In this document: one piece after another, positions 47,145 to 60,855 of the stretch | Layout of the letters: each line of letters begins with the position of its first letter | Position numbering within the stretch: the first letter of the stretch is position 1 | From: Luzula sylvatica | Taxonomy: Eukaryota > Streptophyta > Magnoliopsida > Poales > Juncaceae | Reading direction: 5' to 3' | Length of the DNA stretch: 64,000 nucleotides | NCBI GenBank assembly: GCA_946800325.1 | Contig: OX326959.1 | Span: forward strand, 51,032,784 to 51,096,783 | Translations under genes and position numbers: made by a program | Notes under the pieces: model-generated | Told to the model about the DNA's origin: nothing | The model's database searches: none | What the model saw: the letters and a program-made list of their open reading frames with translations, nothing else

Positions 47145-49264
47145 ATGTACACAACACCTAAAAACATCACTGAAGATTTGATACTATAAGTAATCATTCC
47201 TTGATATGCAGTCAAATGATAATTTCATAATCCTATTTACTTATATGACTATTTTTGGTTTGGTATATACAATTATGACAATCAAATTTTGTTGTTGCGT
47301 ACATGTAAAAACATATTCTAAACATCGACTTGTACTGAATCACCATCCCTTCATATTGTAAAATTTGCTTAATGAAAACAACAATATCAAATTTTATTAA
47401 ATTCTCTCATTTTCTCGCAAGTTCTCCTTTACATGGTTTTTCTCTCTTGTATAACACAAATCCGGTCTGTTAGCTATTGTGCCCGTATCGGCAGATTGGA
47501 GGGATACCTTCTTATATATTGGTAGTTCTCTGACCTAAAATAGCAAAATGCAAAATTACGCAATTATGCAATTGGGTCAAAATACGATTAAATTCATGAT
47601 ATTCAATCTTAAGGAGAAATTAATATGCTATTCTCTTAAAAAAAGGCCCAAAAATTGATGGAAATTTCTAAAATAAACCTTCCAATTATCACAAAAATAG
47701 GAATAATTATAAAATTGAAAGAAATACTAACAAATGTAGAATTTTTGCAAAATCATTTTAGTTGCCGAAACTCATAAATACTTGCGGCTTCAAAGATTTA
47801 CAGTTTGAAATAATTTTTGAAAAATCATTTTAATAGCTGAAATTTGTAACCCATAATTTATATATATTTTGCAAAACAAAAATATTGAAATTTGAAAAAA
47901 ATCTTCAAAATGTGAGAATAGCAAATGTACATTTCCAAAATCTGGAAAATGTGCTAGTTTACGTGAAAAATAATAATATGCTTATTTTTAAATAAATATC
48001 CCAAAATATCGAAATTTCTAAAATAAGCCATCTACTTAACTAAAATTATAAAAACATAATAAATATGAAATTGAATGAGATATCATGATTTATTAAAAAA
48101 TACCCTCAATTTTGTTGAATTTCACCCAAAAAAACCATAAAATTCTTTGAGTAATTTAAAAAGTAAAATAATTGCAGAAAAATATGAAATGTCATTAAAA
48201 TTTCTGAAATTTACAATACAAACCAAAAATAATTTTGAAACTCACAAATACAAAAAAATTTGCCGAAATTTCAAATTAAAAAAATATCCTCGTAAACCCT
48301 AATTTTACCTCCTTCTGATCTTTATAGCAGCCTCGCAATCCGATCTAAATCACCTATAAATCAGATGGAAAAACTATCAAAATACATGTAAATATAATAG
48401 TGAAAATGTCATATATATAGTGAGTGATATCATAAATTTTTCAACGAGAAAAAATATGCTTAAAATACCTATTTTCTTCCTCTCTCGTGCAAATATGAAA
48501 TAAAATGTTCATGCTCGAGTATCCATGATTAATTGCTCGATCATCCATCACTGGATCCTGTTCTTTTCTCTAGTACAAAAATCAACAAAATAAAAATTTA
48601 ACATATATAATGAATAACAAAAATTTAAATAAAGTATAATTATTTTAAAGTTAAGAAAAGGGAATAATGTATCGAAAAAGTAAGAGAACATGATAATTAT
48701 GTACACATGGTCTATATGTATTAATCATTGTTATTTTTTAATTTTTAGGTACACAAAAATCATGTATATTTATATTTAAATACATAGAATGTTATTTTTT
48801 ATTTAGACCATTTGATTTTTGATTCAAGGGTTTAGATTATGGAGATGTTGTGACTTCATGTGAGGTAAGAAAATGTGTTTATGATTATCATAAAATATAA
48901 ATATATATGAACTATTTCTATTCGAACATAATATAATCGTAAAATATACTATTGATTATACTTAAATTAAGTTCTATAATAGAATGAGATTAATATAATG
49001 TGATTTGTTTTTAATATAATATTGTTATTATCATCAGAAAAGATTTCATTTCATAATGAAATGAAAAACATAATTAAAATATTCGTCACGTAGTGCGATT
49101 ATCATCGTAATTTATGTCAACTTCGACAACTCAAAATGTGTGAATTGAGTGACGTGTTTTTTTTTTTGAATTATAACACATAAATAACTACATAAAATAA
49201 TATCGTTGTAAATAATTTTAAGCAATTGTTAAGATTTATTGAGACCTTAGAAGTTGGGTGACTG
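47144..49264. other. Gene-free interval
   Basis: This is AT-rich DNA with loose repeats of AAATTTCTAAAATAA / GAAATTTGTAA... type (47640-48290). No gene or bounded element was recognised. Confidence 0.45.
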
Positions 49265-49784
49265 CTATGTTACGCGGATACTTCAAAAATGCAGAAGTAT
49301 CCTGAGGATACGCATATCCGATACGGATACGGGTGCGATACGGCTCGGATACGTATCGGATACGCCACGTGGCGTATCCGAATATTTTAATATTTTTTTT
49401 TTCGGATACGGCGGGGATACGACAGGATACGTCCAGGATACGGCTGGGATACTCTATTTAGGATACTTCGGCCCATTATATATTTTGGCCCATAATGTTT
49501 TTAAATAAATTATATAGGATACTTCTTGGATACTTATAGATTAGTTCTAAAATATTTTCTAGAACAAATTTATGATAGTTTTATGACACTTGTATTGTTT
49601 GGTTGATATTATTTATTGTCATGATATTTAATTTAAAAATATTATTAATTTATTATTTAATTTATTACTTATTTATTAATTATATATAATATAAATATAT
49701 TAAACTAATAATTATATGGCCGTATCCGTATCCGTGATTTTTTGAAAATTGTCGTATCGCCGTATCCGTATCCGTGCAACATAA
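49265..49784. mobile_element. GGATACGGATACG-type inverted-repeat MITE
   Basis: The left end CTATGTTACGCGGATAC is mirrored by the right end TTATGTTGCACGGATAC (read inward). The left 200 bp is rich in GATACGG and the right end carries GTATCCGTATCC twice. I could not fix a TSD. It lies about 700 bp upstream of the SWIM gene start. The frames 49254-49508 and 49680-49923 are repeat translations. Confidence 0.65.
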
Positions 49785-50203
49785 TGGATGAGGTATGAAA
49801 CCAAGGGGTTGGATTGGATTTTGGAGTAATTTCTTGTAAAATAGGCCTTGAAGTTGCACACTCACCATTCACCAAGGCCCATGATAAAATATAATTTTTT
49901 TGGTCACCATTGCAAAAGCCCACAGCTCAAGTCACGTGCGATGGGCGTGGGACTACTCTCCCCTTCAAGCCTTCTTCCATCCAAACCCTCATCAGTCGCC
50001 AACTATTCGACCAATTGCCTCTCACAATCTCTTTCCTAATCCATCCACCTTCAGCCTCGCCGTTTTCCGGCTAGGCGAATCAAGCCCATATTCCTGCCTT
50101 GGGAGATATTTTCGGTGTGTTTTTTCGCCGGATTATAGCTTGGTCTGTTTACGCCCACATCCTGTTCGACGAGTTGTTTTCACTAGCAAATCAACAGTAA
50201 AAG

Positions 50204-50490
50204 GTTTAATTTCTAACTTTCACTTAAGTTTTTTGAATTAAACTAGCTTATATGCCTCTTGCTAGTATAATTTAAGCTCAAATCCTCACTTTTATAGTCT
50301 CTAAATTCGGTACCATGGCTGTGATGCTAAATGGTCTTCCATGAAATGGTACCGAACCATTACTGATATTGTGGATGGCACAAGACTATTTTGGGTTTTT
50401 ATCACCATTTTATCTACTTTATTTGTACAATTCATCAATATAATCCCAAATGGATGCAACTCAAATGACACACTCTCTCTCCCTCTATAG
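50204..50490 (+). promoter_or_regulatory. Probable 5' UTR intron of the SWIM gene
   Basis: A GC-richer, C/T-rich block (about 49920-50203) ends AACAGTAAAAG|GTTTAAT, and an acceptor CCCTCTATAG ends exactly at the ATG (50491). This fits a leader exon plus a 287-bp intron. It is inferred from composition and splice consensus. Confidence 0.45.
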
Positions 50491-53395
50491 ATGGCGAGAT
50501 GGGACCAGATATTGACCCTACCAGTCCAAAACCCACCAACACTCGAGTTCTCCGCATCAGACTTAACATGGTCACGAATCGAGGGATGGAAAGAGACAAT
50601 GGACAAACTCGCCCTAATTCCCTTCTCTAGAGTTAGCGACTTTCTACACGGCGAGTCAAACAACAAAGATTACCCGACCCGTTTCCACGTGGAGGCTCGA
50701 AGGAAACGCTCCTCTCATTCCTCTTGCAAACCCAAAGTCGATGGAGTCCTTGAATACATCATGTACGTCCCCTTCTCCCTCATTCTCTCTCTCTAAACCC
50801 TAAACCCTGAACCCTAATTACGCAGGTACTGGTGTTCGTTCGGGCCAGACGATCACCGAAAAGGCGGGCTTGTTAGACCGAGCCGAGTCTACACGCCGAA
50901 ACGCACAACGCCAGCTGGCAGGCCGAACACGAAACGAGGCTGCACGTGTCACTTCATTGTGAAGCGACTCGTGGCCGAGCCATCAGTGGCGTTAATAATC
51001 TACAATAAAGACAAACACGTTGACAAAAACGGGTTGCCTTGTCACGGGTTAGCGGATTCTAAATCCGCAGGTACAAGAGCCATGTTCGCCCCATTTATTT
51101 CTGACGAGTTGAGAATTAGGGTTTCGTCCTTGCTCCATGTTGGCGTGCCAGTCGAGACGATCATGCAGAGACACGTTGAAGGGGTTGAGAAAAATGGCGG
51201 TCCTTCTAATAGAGACGATTTGCTCACTCATAGGTAAATTTACGAAATTGCCCTTTAAAAAGTGTAATTTTCAAATTTGCCCTTTTTGTAAGTTTTTTTA
51301 TGTTTTTTAAAGGTGTGTGAGGAGAATGGAGAGGAAAATAAGGAGAGAAACTCACGAGCTTGATTTGGACGATGCCATTAGTGTTAAGTCGTGGGTTCAA
51401 AATAATCAAAATCAAGTTTTTTTCTATGAGGATTTTTCAAATTCGGACACTTTTACCCTTGGGATTCAAACCGAGTGGCAACTCGAACAAATGATCCGTT
51501 TTGGAAATCGCCGCCTCATTGCGTCAGACTCCAAATTCGGTACCAACAAACTCACGGTTAGTTTTTCTTATTTTAGTGTCCGAAACTTGATTTTAATTAT
51601 TTTTTATTTTAGTGTCCCGTGTATAGTTTGGTTGTATTTGATATGGAAAACAATGCGATACCAATTGCATGGGTTATAACGCCAAATTATGCAAATGGAG
51701 ATATATATAAATGGATTGGATCACTTTATTACCGGGTCCGGACCAAGGATCAGAGCTGGCAATTGGGCGGGTTTATTATTGACAACCCGTTAACAGATAC
51801 ATTCATAATCAGGTACCATTTTTCTTTTCTTTTCTTTCAGGTCAAATTTCATATATACCCTTTGCAAAAGTTTTAAATATCAAATTTTTCCTTGGCATAA
51901 AGTTGGTTTTTCAATGTTCGAGATTTAGTACCAATATTTATGATTTTATTCCCTTTTGAGAACTCGAGATTTAGTACCAATATTTCTGATTTATAATTTC
52001 AAGATCTGAATTTTGAATTTAGGGAAGTTTTTCAATGCTCGGTTTTGATGAGCTTCTGGCGCGTCAGACACGCATGGCACAAAAATATCTTAAAAAAATG
52101 CTCGAAAATCGAGACTCGTACTGAAATATTCAAAAGACTCGGAGAAATATTATATAAAGTTTGCAGCGATAATGGTGATATTTCATTATTCGAAACCTTT
52201 CTACGAGATTTTTCGCATTGCTCTGAATTTTCAGAATATTTTAAAGCCACTTGGTTCCCTCGACTCGGTAAGTCCTTCATTCAAGACAGAATCAACAAAA
52301 GACCTAAACCCTAATTTTTATCTTCTTTTTTCAGGAGTTTGGATTAAAGCCCTAAAATCGTACCCAATTTCAACACTCGAAATATCTTCAGCGCTAGAAA
52401 ACTACCATAATCTCTTAAAACTCAGACTGATAAACGAAACAGACTTGGGTCTGTACCAGCGTACCGATTGGGTGGTACACAAGTTAGGTACGAAAGTCCA
52501 CTCGTTCTTCTGGCTCGACGAGTTCTCAGAAAAGAACTCTTTTTCTCGGTACTGGAGAACTGAATGGAGAAGAGGCTCCACTGCATTTAATGAGTCCCTA
52601 AAAATTTCAATTGGAGATGTTACAATTGAAAATAATTGCGCGAGAGTGGTTTGTCAGGAGGAGGAGAGAGAAAAGGTGGTGTTGGTACGGAATCCTGGTA
52701 CCGAGTTTGCATTGTGTGATTGTGGTTGGTCCAAGGAGGGGTATATATGTAAACATGTCGTTAGAGTGATTAGGGTTTGTAGAGAAAAGGGTTTGGCGGG
52801 GAAGTCTTTGAGTATGGCTTGTTATGAACGTGCTTTGAAAAGCGTGCTCGATTGCGTACCGGTCGATTCTTTGGTACGAGATCATGTGGTTGGATTGACG
52901 GTACGTGTCAGGGCGCAGTTGGGTTCTTTGTTTGGTACCTATGGTGATGAGAGAGAAAGAAAGATAGAAGGAGAATCGGCTAGTAAGGAGAAAGATAATG
53001 GAACGGAGAGAAGGAACGAAGTTTCAGAAAAAGATAATGGCATGAATCTCGATGCCAATTCAACGCCAATGGATGTTGATGAATCAGAAGAGAATAAAGA
53101 CGAAACGAAGGAAAATGTGAGCCTAGAAGAAATTTCAGAAAAAGTCAAGGGCGTTTCTGAAAACGAGAAGGATCTTCTAGAAGGTTCTACAGACGAAAGG
53201 AGTAATAATAATGGCATGGTTGATGAAAATAAGAAGACTCTTCTAGAAGGTCCTATAGATGGAAAGGTTAATGATGGTATGAATTTGGACGAAACCACTG
53301 GTACGCAGAATTTACAAAAAAGTGAGGATATTGAGATTTCTTCTGATTGTGCCAGTACAAAGAATGCTGATGTGGCAAATATTCTTGCTAGTTAG
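50491..53395 (+). CDS. SWIM zinc-finger protein, domesticated MULE-transposase type
   Basis: Exons 50491-50762, 50826-51233, 51313-51556, 51613-51812, 52023-52267 and 52335-53395 join in frame to 809 residues. The N-terminal third has a WRKY/GCM1-like zinc region (YWCSFGPDDH, GCTCHF, DKHVDKNGLPCHG). The middle resembles the MULE transposase core (LIASDSKFGTNKL, VYSLVVFDMENNAIPIAWVI, GFIIDNP). A SWIM finger follows with C584, C586, C595 and H597 (ALCDCGWSKEGYICKH). The last 130 residues are acidic and repetitive (DLLEGSTDE, TLLEGPIDG, MNLD repeats). A stable intron-exon structure, no TIRs and the resemblance to the Arabidopsis SWIM family (At1g60560-like, from memory) suggest an exapted host gene of unknown role, possibly DNA-binding. 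The intron at 51557-51612 is only 56 bp. Confidence 0.9.
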
Positions 53396-53561
53396 CAGTA
53401 ATGTTCATGTCTTAAATTTGTGAATAATTAGTCAAGAGCTTAGATTATTTTAGATTTTTTTTTTCTAATTTGATTGTTTATTATATGTTGTATACATAGT
53501 GTCAGTGGAGGCTTGTTTCCAGTTTTTGCGAGACAAATGATGATTTTAGGAGTGATTTTAA

Positions 53562-54960
53562 TTTTTTTTTTTTTTAAATTACCTAGAGATGTTTTTCAAG
53601 ACGTAGTAAATTTGGGAAAAATTGTTGATGTCTTTAAGGAAACAAGAGTATAATGACTCGGATAGGTGAACCGTTATATTAAATAGCATAGGTGACGACG
53701 GGTCACCTTGCCGAAATCTTCTTTTGTGTACGAAATTCGACCCTCTAATGTCATTGGTCATTATGCAAGATCTAGAGTTTGGCAAGATCATGTTGATCCA
53801 CCGAATTCAACACGAATTTTCCTCCTCTTGAGAATTTTGTATCCAGCAAAGCTGTTTGAGCAACATTATTTAGGATTTTAGGTATCTCTATAATGGGAAA
53901 ATTCGTGTTGCATCCGTGTTTGCTCACCCATGAGGGATTTGTAATAATGAGTAAACAGTTTACTAATTTCATGTGTATTTTGGTTTTGGCGGCCTCTGAG
54001 CTTGGAAGAGCGAGAAAGAGTAGGGATGAGGTTTTCACGCGCCTTCGTGAAATGAAAGGAAGAGATCGAACGGCTGGGAGAAGAAAGATCGAATGACTCT
54101 TAAACGGGCACGTGGAAGGCTGGTTGAAAGACCCAATGTTAAGGATATATCTATTTTAAGATGAGTGAACAGTTTACTAATTTCATGTGTATTTTGGTAA
54201 ACGGATCCTTGAAACATCATCTCCATAATCATATTTTTTTGATGTCTCGCATAAGCCAAGGAATGAATTTTTTTTGTGTTGTTGTCACCTAACTTTAACC
54301 AATTACAGCTAGATCTTTGCTATCACTTTTTTTCTTGCATTTGCGTAAGTAGGTGAACGTGTTTCCTTAGATTTTTTCTTAATGAAGTTTCGTTGTCTTT
54401 CGAAAGGCGCGATTCTTCCCAAGTATCTAAGATTTTATCCATGTCTCTGAATGTTTCATTAGACCACAATCTTAGAGCTTTCTTGATCCGATACCTTTCA
54501 AATTTGAAGGAGGGTGGGCTTGTTTTTTGTTGTTAGTGGGTGGAATCTGAGTGGAATATGATCAAAATTTAAGCATGGTAGACCTATAACCGATAATTGT
54601 GTCAAGCCTGAGAAACAATGATGAGTAATTAGGACACGGTCTAGTTTTGGGAAAGTAGATTTTTCTTTTTTTGTTGTTGTACGTGGAATTCCTCTCTTGT
54701 AGATTTAATTATGCAAGGCCATTGTTTAGGATAAAATCATTGAATAACGTAGTGTGGCCAACAATCAAAATTGGATTTCAGACAGATACAACAATTTAAG
54801 GTCATGATCATTAGGTCCATCCATAAATGTTGATGACAATGGTCAAATTGTCTTCAGAGTTGCACAGTGTGGTTAATTAGGAGATTGAATCTTCCCTTTG
54901 TGGTGCATTTTATGTCTATTTATTTGACCATGAGACGGATCTGTTAAGGGACTAGGAAAA
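53562..54960 (-). pseudogene. Decayed LINE fragment (endonuclease to RT)
   Basis: On the minus strand, around 54740-54480, an endonuclease C-terminal block reads STFPKLDRVLITHHCFSGL and LNFDHIPLRFHP. Further on come LINE-like fragments, and at 53790-53580 RT blocks read IRGSNFVHKRRFRQGDPSSP and MLFNITVHLSESL. Stops and frame changes are frequent. The fragment ends in the RT domain next to a T-run (53562-53575). A poly(A) tail at that point would mean a prematurely ended transcript was inserted. No TSD was found. It begins just downstream of the SWIM gene. Confidence 0.7.
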
Positions 54961-55287
54961 AATCTACGGTAGTATATATATGTGATTATGTCAATTTATT
55001 TTACGATAGAATTGTAAAATTATGTATTATCGTCCTCCCAAAATTTTTTTAAAAATTTCTCACAATAGCCCACTCTAAATTACCTTCCCACATTGATTTG
55101 GGACAAGATCCGCCACTGTCATGAGGTTAATAAACCTCCTCTTGAATCACTAAAGGTAGATAATCGACATATTCGATTTTAAATTGTTCTCATTATTGTT
55201 TTTATTTTGTTTTTTTTATATGCATTTTGCACACCGATCTAATTTAAATCCATTTAATTTGTACTTTTGCAAAATTCAGAAATGATT

Positions 55288-55648
55288 TTTTTTTTGAAAG
55301 AATACCAAACGATCTTTTTATAAATAAGAAAAGGAAAAATTGCATAATGCATTTACAGTGAGTGAGTTTACTATTGTCCTAACTATGTTTCTTAATAAGT
55401 GGGTCGGAGGATTTTCTTTCCATAGTAGAAGCTCCCCCTCACTCTTTCGACCGTCTTGGATGGTGGGTTTGTTATTTCTTTGAAGATCCTCGCGTTTCTT
55501 TTCTCTCCTTCCATACTTGTCAACTTGTCAAGTCACCGCCGCCAATAATGCCATTCTCTCCGATGATATTTTTGGAGTTTGTTTCTCTCCTTCAATAATG
55601 TGTGCCTCTCAGCATTGAATTTTGTTTTGTCAAGGAGTAATTTAATGA
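55288..55648 (-). pseudogene. LINE 3'-end fragment
   Basis: TTTTTTTTGAAAGAATACCAA followed by TTTTTATAAATAA matches the 3' end of the LINE at 13681. On the minus strand a remnant reads REKRNARIFKEI, the region after zf-RVT. An 8-bp repeat AAATGATT (55280-55287 and 55649-55656) could be a TSD. It is heavily decayed. Confidence 0.6.
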
Positions 55649-55997
55649 AAATGATTATCGCGTGATTATAGAAAATTGAATACATAAAGGGCCGTTTTGT
55701 TGGGATAATTGTTCTTTTTTGTGCAGTTGAAGGAAAAATAAGTGTTCGCTTTGTACTCTAGTCTGTAGTAGGCCAGACCAGCAGCTAGACCTAAATTAGT
55801 ATTAAACAATATATAAGATTGATGATATCTATTTATCTATAAGTTAATATATTATAATATCCAACCAAGATCTAATCAGATGAATCCAATCTTCGTTGAC
55901 TGCGGCCCTAAAGTATTTTTGTTTGTCGCATCAAGGAAAAAAAGGATAAAACACAAATAATACTCATTTTGGAAAGCGAAGTTAGCACAAAAAAAAA

Positions 55998-56071
55998 TGG
56001 CCCATGCAGGTTTCGAACCTGCGACCTTCGCGTTATTAGCACGACGCTCTAACCAACTGAGCTAATGGGCC
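55998..56071 (-). tRNA. tRNA-Ile(AAT): tRNA-Ile (anticodon AAU)
   Basis: On the minus strand this is a 74-base cloverleaf. GGCCCAT pairs with ATGGGCC and the discriminator is A. Box A is TAGCTCAGTTGG, the anticodon loop CTAATAA gives AAT, and box B is GGTTCGAAACC. There is no intron and no encoded CCA. The transcribed strand continues into a T-run (A-run 55989-55997 on +), a normal pol III terminator. The sequence is of nuclear type. Confidence 0.96.
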
Positions 56072-57100
56072 TATTTGTTATTAAAATTAAACTTAATATA
56101 CTTATAAATAAAACAATGTTCTTTATCATGACCATACCTACTAGGCTACTACTACTCTTCTTTGAAGAAGAAAGAGTCAATAACTTACATTTATATCTAC
56201 TGTTATTGTTAAAAGACAGTAATTTTTGAAAATTTGTTAAATTATTTCCAGAAGAAAGTTTTACTTTTATTGTTAAAAAGTAAGGTGAGTGAAAAGTAAA
56301 GAGCCACTGAGCCAGAATGTTTAACAAACGTTATGCATGAAGTGACTTTTTTTCTTGCACACATTTTTGTAAACTACATATATAATAACATAATTAATCT
56401 ATAAAATCTGCAAACTATATGCTACATTTTACCGAATCGATGTTGTTAGGTGTTAAGTTTAGTCAAAGTAGGTGGAGTCCAAAAAATAAAAATATGGTAG
56501 TAAAATTAGATCACCAACACATGATTCTGATCCATCTTCATATTTTAATACAGGCACATATTTATGTGTACACTTAAAAAAATACTAAAATAGCTCATAT
56601 ATTACCCTCAAATGTATAACTAAACTATCCATGAAAAAATATCATTGATGCCATGCCACTCATCTTTCAATATTTTTTGAAAATGCTTGAACCATATATT
56701 ATGGGATTTTGAATAAAATACTTTTGGACATATATTATTATTATTATTATTATCATCATTAATGTGGTACTAATGATATTAAATTTGAAAAATGTTGGAC
56801 ATATCCGAACTCCTTAAGTTTGATGACGTGGACATGAATTAACACATTGATTCATGATATGACATTTTAATTGGATGTTCAATTATAAATTAAAATAATC
56901 AAATCATAAATTATTTTTTGAAAAGAAATCAAATCATAAATTAAAATGTTAAATTATGTATTTATATGTTAATTTTTAAAATGTTAATTAATATCCACGT
57001 CATCAAATTTTTTGGGGAAAAGTTACGAGGAATCTACATTTTGAGATTGCGCAGGGTAAACATGAATTGTAATTTCTAATTTCTAAACATTCTAAATAGT
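56072..57100. other. Intergenic, upstream of CHS
   Basis: This is AT-rich sequence with an ATT microsatellite (56729-56757) and a duplicated GAAATCAAATCATAAATTA block (56900-56945). ACGT-containing ATCCACGTCATC is at 56993-57004. No gene is recognised; the minus-strand frame 56049-56327 overlaps the tRNA and is spurious. Confidence 0.45.
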
Positions 57101-57120
57101 TTGGTAGTTACCAACCTACC
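57101..57120 (+). promoter_or_regulatory. MYB/H-box-like site in the CHS promoter
   Basis: TTGGTAGTTACCAACCTACC is partly palindromic and contains TACCAACC and CCTACC, matching AC-element/H-box and MYB-recognition sequences known from phenylpropanoid and CHS promoters. It lies 230 bases before the ATG. Function is inferred from the motif alone. Confidence 0.55.
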
Positions 57121-57350
57121 AGAGAAGAGAACTAACTAACTCCTAGTTTGAACGTCGAAATGTCCTCTTCAAATTTGTCATACTTCAAAAATCCATACCT
57201 ACTCAGAGCCCCCTGATCACCCTCTTCAATAAATGTCCTCTCACTTGCTTTCTCCTCTCCTCACAACTTCACATCCTTCACTCCTTGTTTTAACTAAGAA
57301 CAAAACCATTCTTATATCTTCCATCCCTTCAGTTTAGCAAAAGGTTAGCC

Positions 57351-59333
57351 ATGGCAACCATAGAAGAGATAAGGCAAGCGCAGCGTGCTGACGGTCCGGC
57401 AACAATTTTAGCAATCGGTACGGCGACACCAAAGAATTGCGTGCACCAGGCTGACTACCCCGACTACTATTTCCGTATTACAAAGAGCGAGCATCTAACT
57501 GAATTGAAGGCGAAGTTCAAGCGCATGTGTAAGTCACATTTCTTACATTATACCATAGTAGCCTTGAACGCGGAATGTCTGGTACGCGGAAAAGGGGGGG
57601 GGGTAGGATTAATCGGAACGTTCTTGGTGTAGCTGGAACGTTTTCGGTACAAACATTTGTATTATACATGTATGTTATAATAACAAAATTCATAAAAAAC
57701 ATTCATAACATAACAGCATGGTATATTTGAACATTGACGTCTAAATCTTTTTCCAAAGGCAATATTTTAAGGTAATAAGTTAAGGCAACAACAATACGGT
57801 AATATCACGTTTTTATTAAGAATATGGCAATAACAATATGACAATAACAGTACAAAAATGTTAAGAACAAATGTATTAATCGTATGGTAATATTGAGTGT
57901 GTGATAATATTTTCTAAAATACTTATTTTCGTTATTTTATTAAGAGAAAAATGTTAAGAACCAAACAAAAAGTTAGATGATGATTTATATTCGTCAGATG
58001 TCGTTCAGAACGCTCGATACACTACTTTTGACGATTCGGAGCCCAAATGAATCGTGTTTCAGAACGCATGAAATAAAACACGGAACGTAGGGGGTACGGT
58101 GAATCCGGCTACTATGCATTATACTATATTAGGGGTTATGAATAAATTAATTGCATTAATGATTCAACATATGTTTTTTTTTTTGAGAAAAATAATTCAT
58201 CATTTGTTGGAAACTAATATTTTTTGTTGTTGTAATTTCAGGTGACAAATCGATGATTAAGAAAAGATACATGCACTTGTCTGAAGAGATATTGGCCGAA
58301 AACCCCAGCATGTGTGCTTACATGGAGCCATCACTGGACGCTCGTCAAGACATTGTCGTGGTGGAGGTTCCAAAGTTGGGGAAAGAGGCTGCCGTGAAGG
58401 CCATCAAGGAATGGGGCCAACCTAAATCCAAGATTACTCACTTGATCTTCTGCACCACTAGCGGCGTCGACATGCCTGGTGCCGATTACCAAGTTACCAA
58501 ACTCCTCGGTCTACGACCATCTGTCAAACGGTTCATGATGTATCAACAAGGGTGCTTTGCAGGAGGCACCGTCCTTCGAATGGCTAAGGACCTTGCAGAG
58601 AACAACCGCGGGGCTAGAGTGTTGGCTATCTGCTCGGAAATCACTGCCGTGACCTTCCGCGGACCCTCAGAATCACATCTTGATTCCATGGTTGGTCAAG
58701 CACTTTTTGGAGATGGAGCCGCTGCTCTTATTGTTGGTTCTGATCCCGACACAACCGTTGAGCGGCCATTGTTTCAAATGGTGTCTGCGGGGCAAACCAT
58801 CCTGCCCGACTCAGAAGGAGCCATAGATGGCCATCTTCGTGAGGTGGGGCTCACCTTCCACCTCTTGAAGGACGTACCCGGGCTCATCTCCAAAAACATT
58901 GAGAAGAGTCTTGTCGAGGCATTCACCCCGATTGGTATATAAAACTTTTAACATTTCATAATAAATTATTTACATTATTTTTAGTATTTCTTTTTGAAGC
59001 TGAAAATCAATTATTATGCTGGCAGGTATTAATGACTGGAACTCAATTTTCTGGATTGCACACCCTGGAGGTCCAGCAATTTTAGACCAGGTTGAAGAAA
59101 AACTTGAGTTGCAGAAGGAGAAGATGCAGGTGACGAGGCACGTATTGAACGAGTACGGAAACATGTCTAGTGCATGTGTTTTGTTCATCCTGGATGAGAT
59201 GAGAAGACGGTCGGCAAAAGAAGGCAAGGCCACCACAGGAGAAGGTCTTGAATGGGGAGTGCTTTTCGGTTTCGGACCGGGTCTGACGGTCGAGACAGTG
59301 GTTCTGCATAGCATCCCCATCACAAGCCAATAA
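57351..59333 (+). CDS. CHS: Chalcone synthase, three exons
   Basis: This type III polyketide synthase condenses p-coumaroyl-CoA with three malonyl-CoA to naringenin chalcone, the entry step to flavonoids. Exons 57351-57528, 58242-58934 and 59026-59333 give 392 residues. Intron 1 splits the Cys60 codon (T|GT), the position conserved in plant CHS genes. Intron 2 (58935-59025) splits the Gly291 codon, twelve residues before the catalytic His, and is unusual. The catalytic Cys164 (YQQGCFAGG), the Phe gatekeeper (VTFRGPSE), His303 (IAHPGGPA) and the active-site Asn (NEYGNMSSA) are present, as are [10 protein letters not shown] and the GFGPG loop, so naringenin-type activity is expected. Intron 1 carries a hAT element. 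A decayed tandem copy follows. The CHS upstream region has a MYB/H-box-like site at 57101. Confidence 0.97.
57554..58116. mobile_element. hAT-like element in CHS intron 1, 563 bp, 8-bp TSD
   Basis: CATTATAC flanks it on both sides (57546-57553 and 58117-58124). The ends are CATAGTAGCC, and the right end read inward is also CATAGTAGCC. Subterminal sequence also mirrors in part (GGTACGCGG...GGGGG and GGGGGTACGG). There is no coding capacity. Removing it would leave an intron of about 140 bp. Superfamily is assigned from TSD length and size; the CATAG terminus is less typical than CAGGG. Confidence 0.75.
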
Positions 59334-59605
59334 GAGAAATAATCACATATTTATATTGCGAGTTAATATTGAAGTTTAAGTTGTCGTTTGTTATGTTAAG
59401 AAATAATGTTGTTTTAATTTAATTTTGTTATTTTTGCTTTATTTTTTTGAAGTAAAAATGGAAAATAATTTGCATTACTTAATGGAAAAATATACTTTAA
59501 TATATGTCACTATCAAAATTGATTTAATAGTTTTGGTGTATAGCCAGCTCTCATGAAGCCTGACTAGGATGTCAATGGGTTGGGTAATACGTGCCCGACG
59601 GGTAG

Positions 59606-60585
<980 letters not shown>

Positions 60586-60855
60586 ATACTACCGAATTTT
60601 AATTTGTTTGGGTGTAATGTTATTTTATTTTTGTCGTTGCAAGTTCTTTTTTCAATTTACGAAAATTAATCAAGATTATTGATACATATTGCTATATAAA
60701 TAAATATGTAAAACTACCCGTAGATTTCTATACAATATAATGTTTCACACTTTCTTGCAACTATTATCCCGTAAAATTGAAAAAAGAAAAGCTTATAGTC
60801 AATCCTGGAACGAAATATTGGATCAATAATTTGTATTATTAATAAGAGTAATGTT

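Noticed and set aside
50301..50666. 121-codon minus-strand frame
   Set aside because: It overlaps the SWIM gene first exon in antisense with no domain.
52939..53298. Ser-rich 119-codon minus-strand frame
   Set aside because: It is the antisense of the acidic tail of the SWIM gene.
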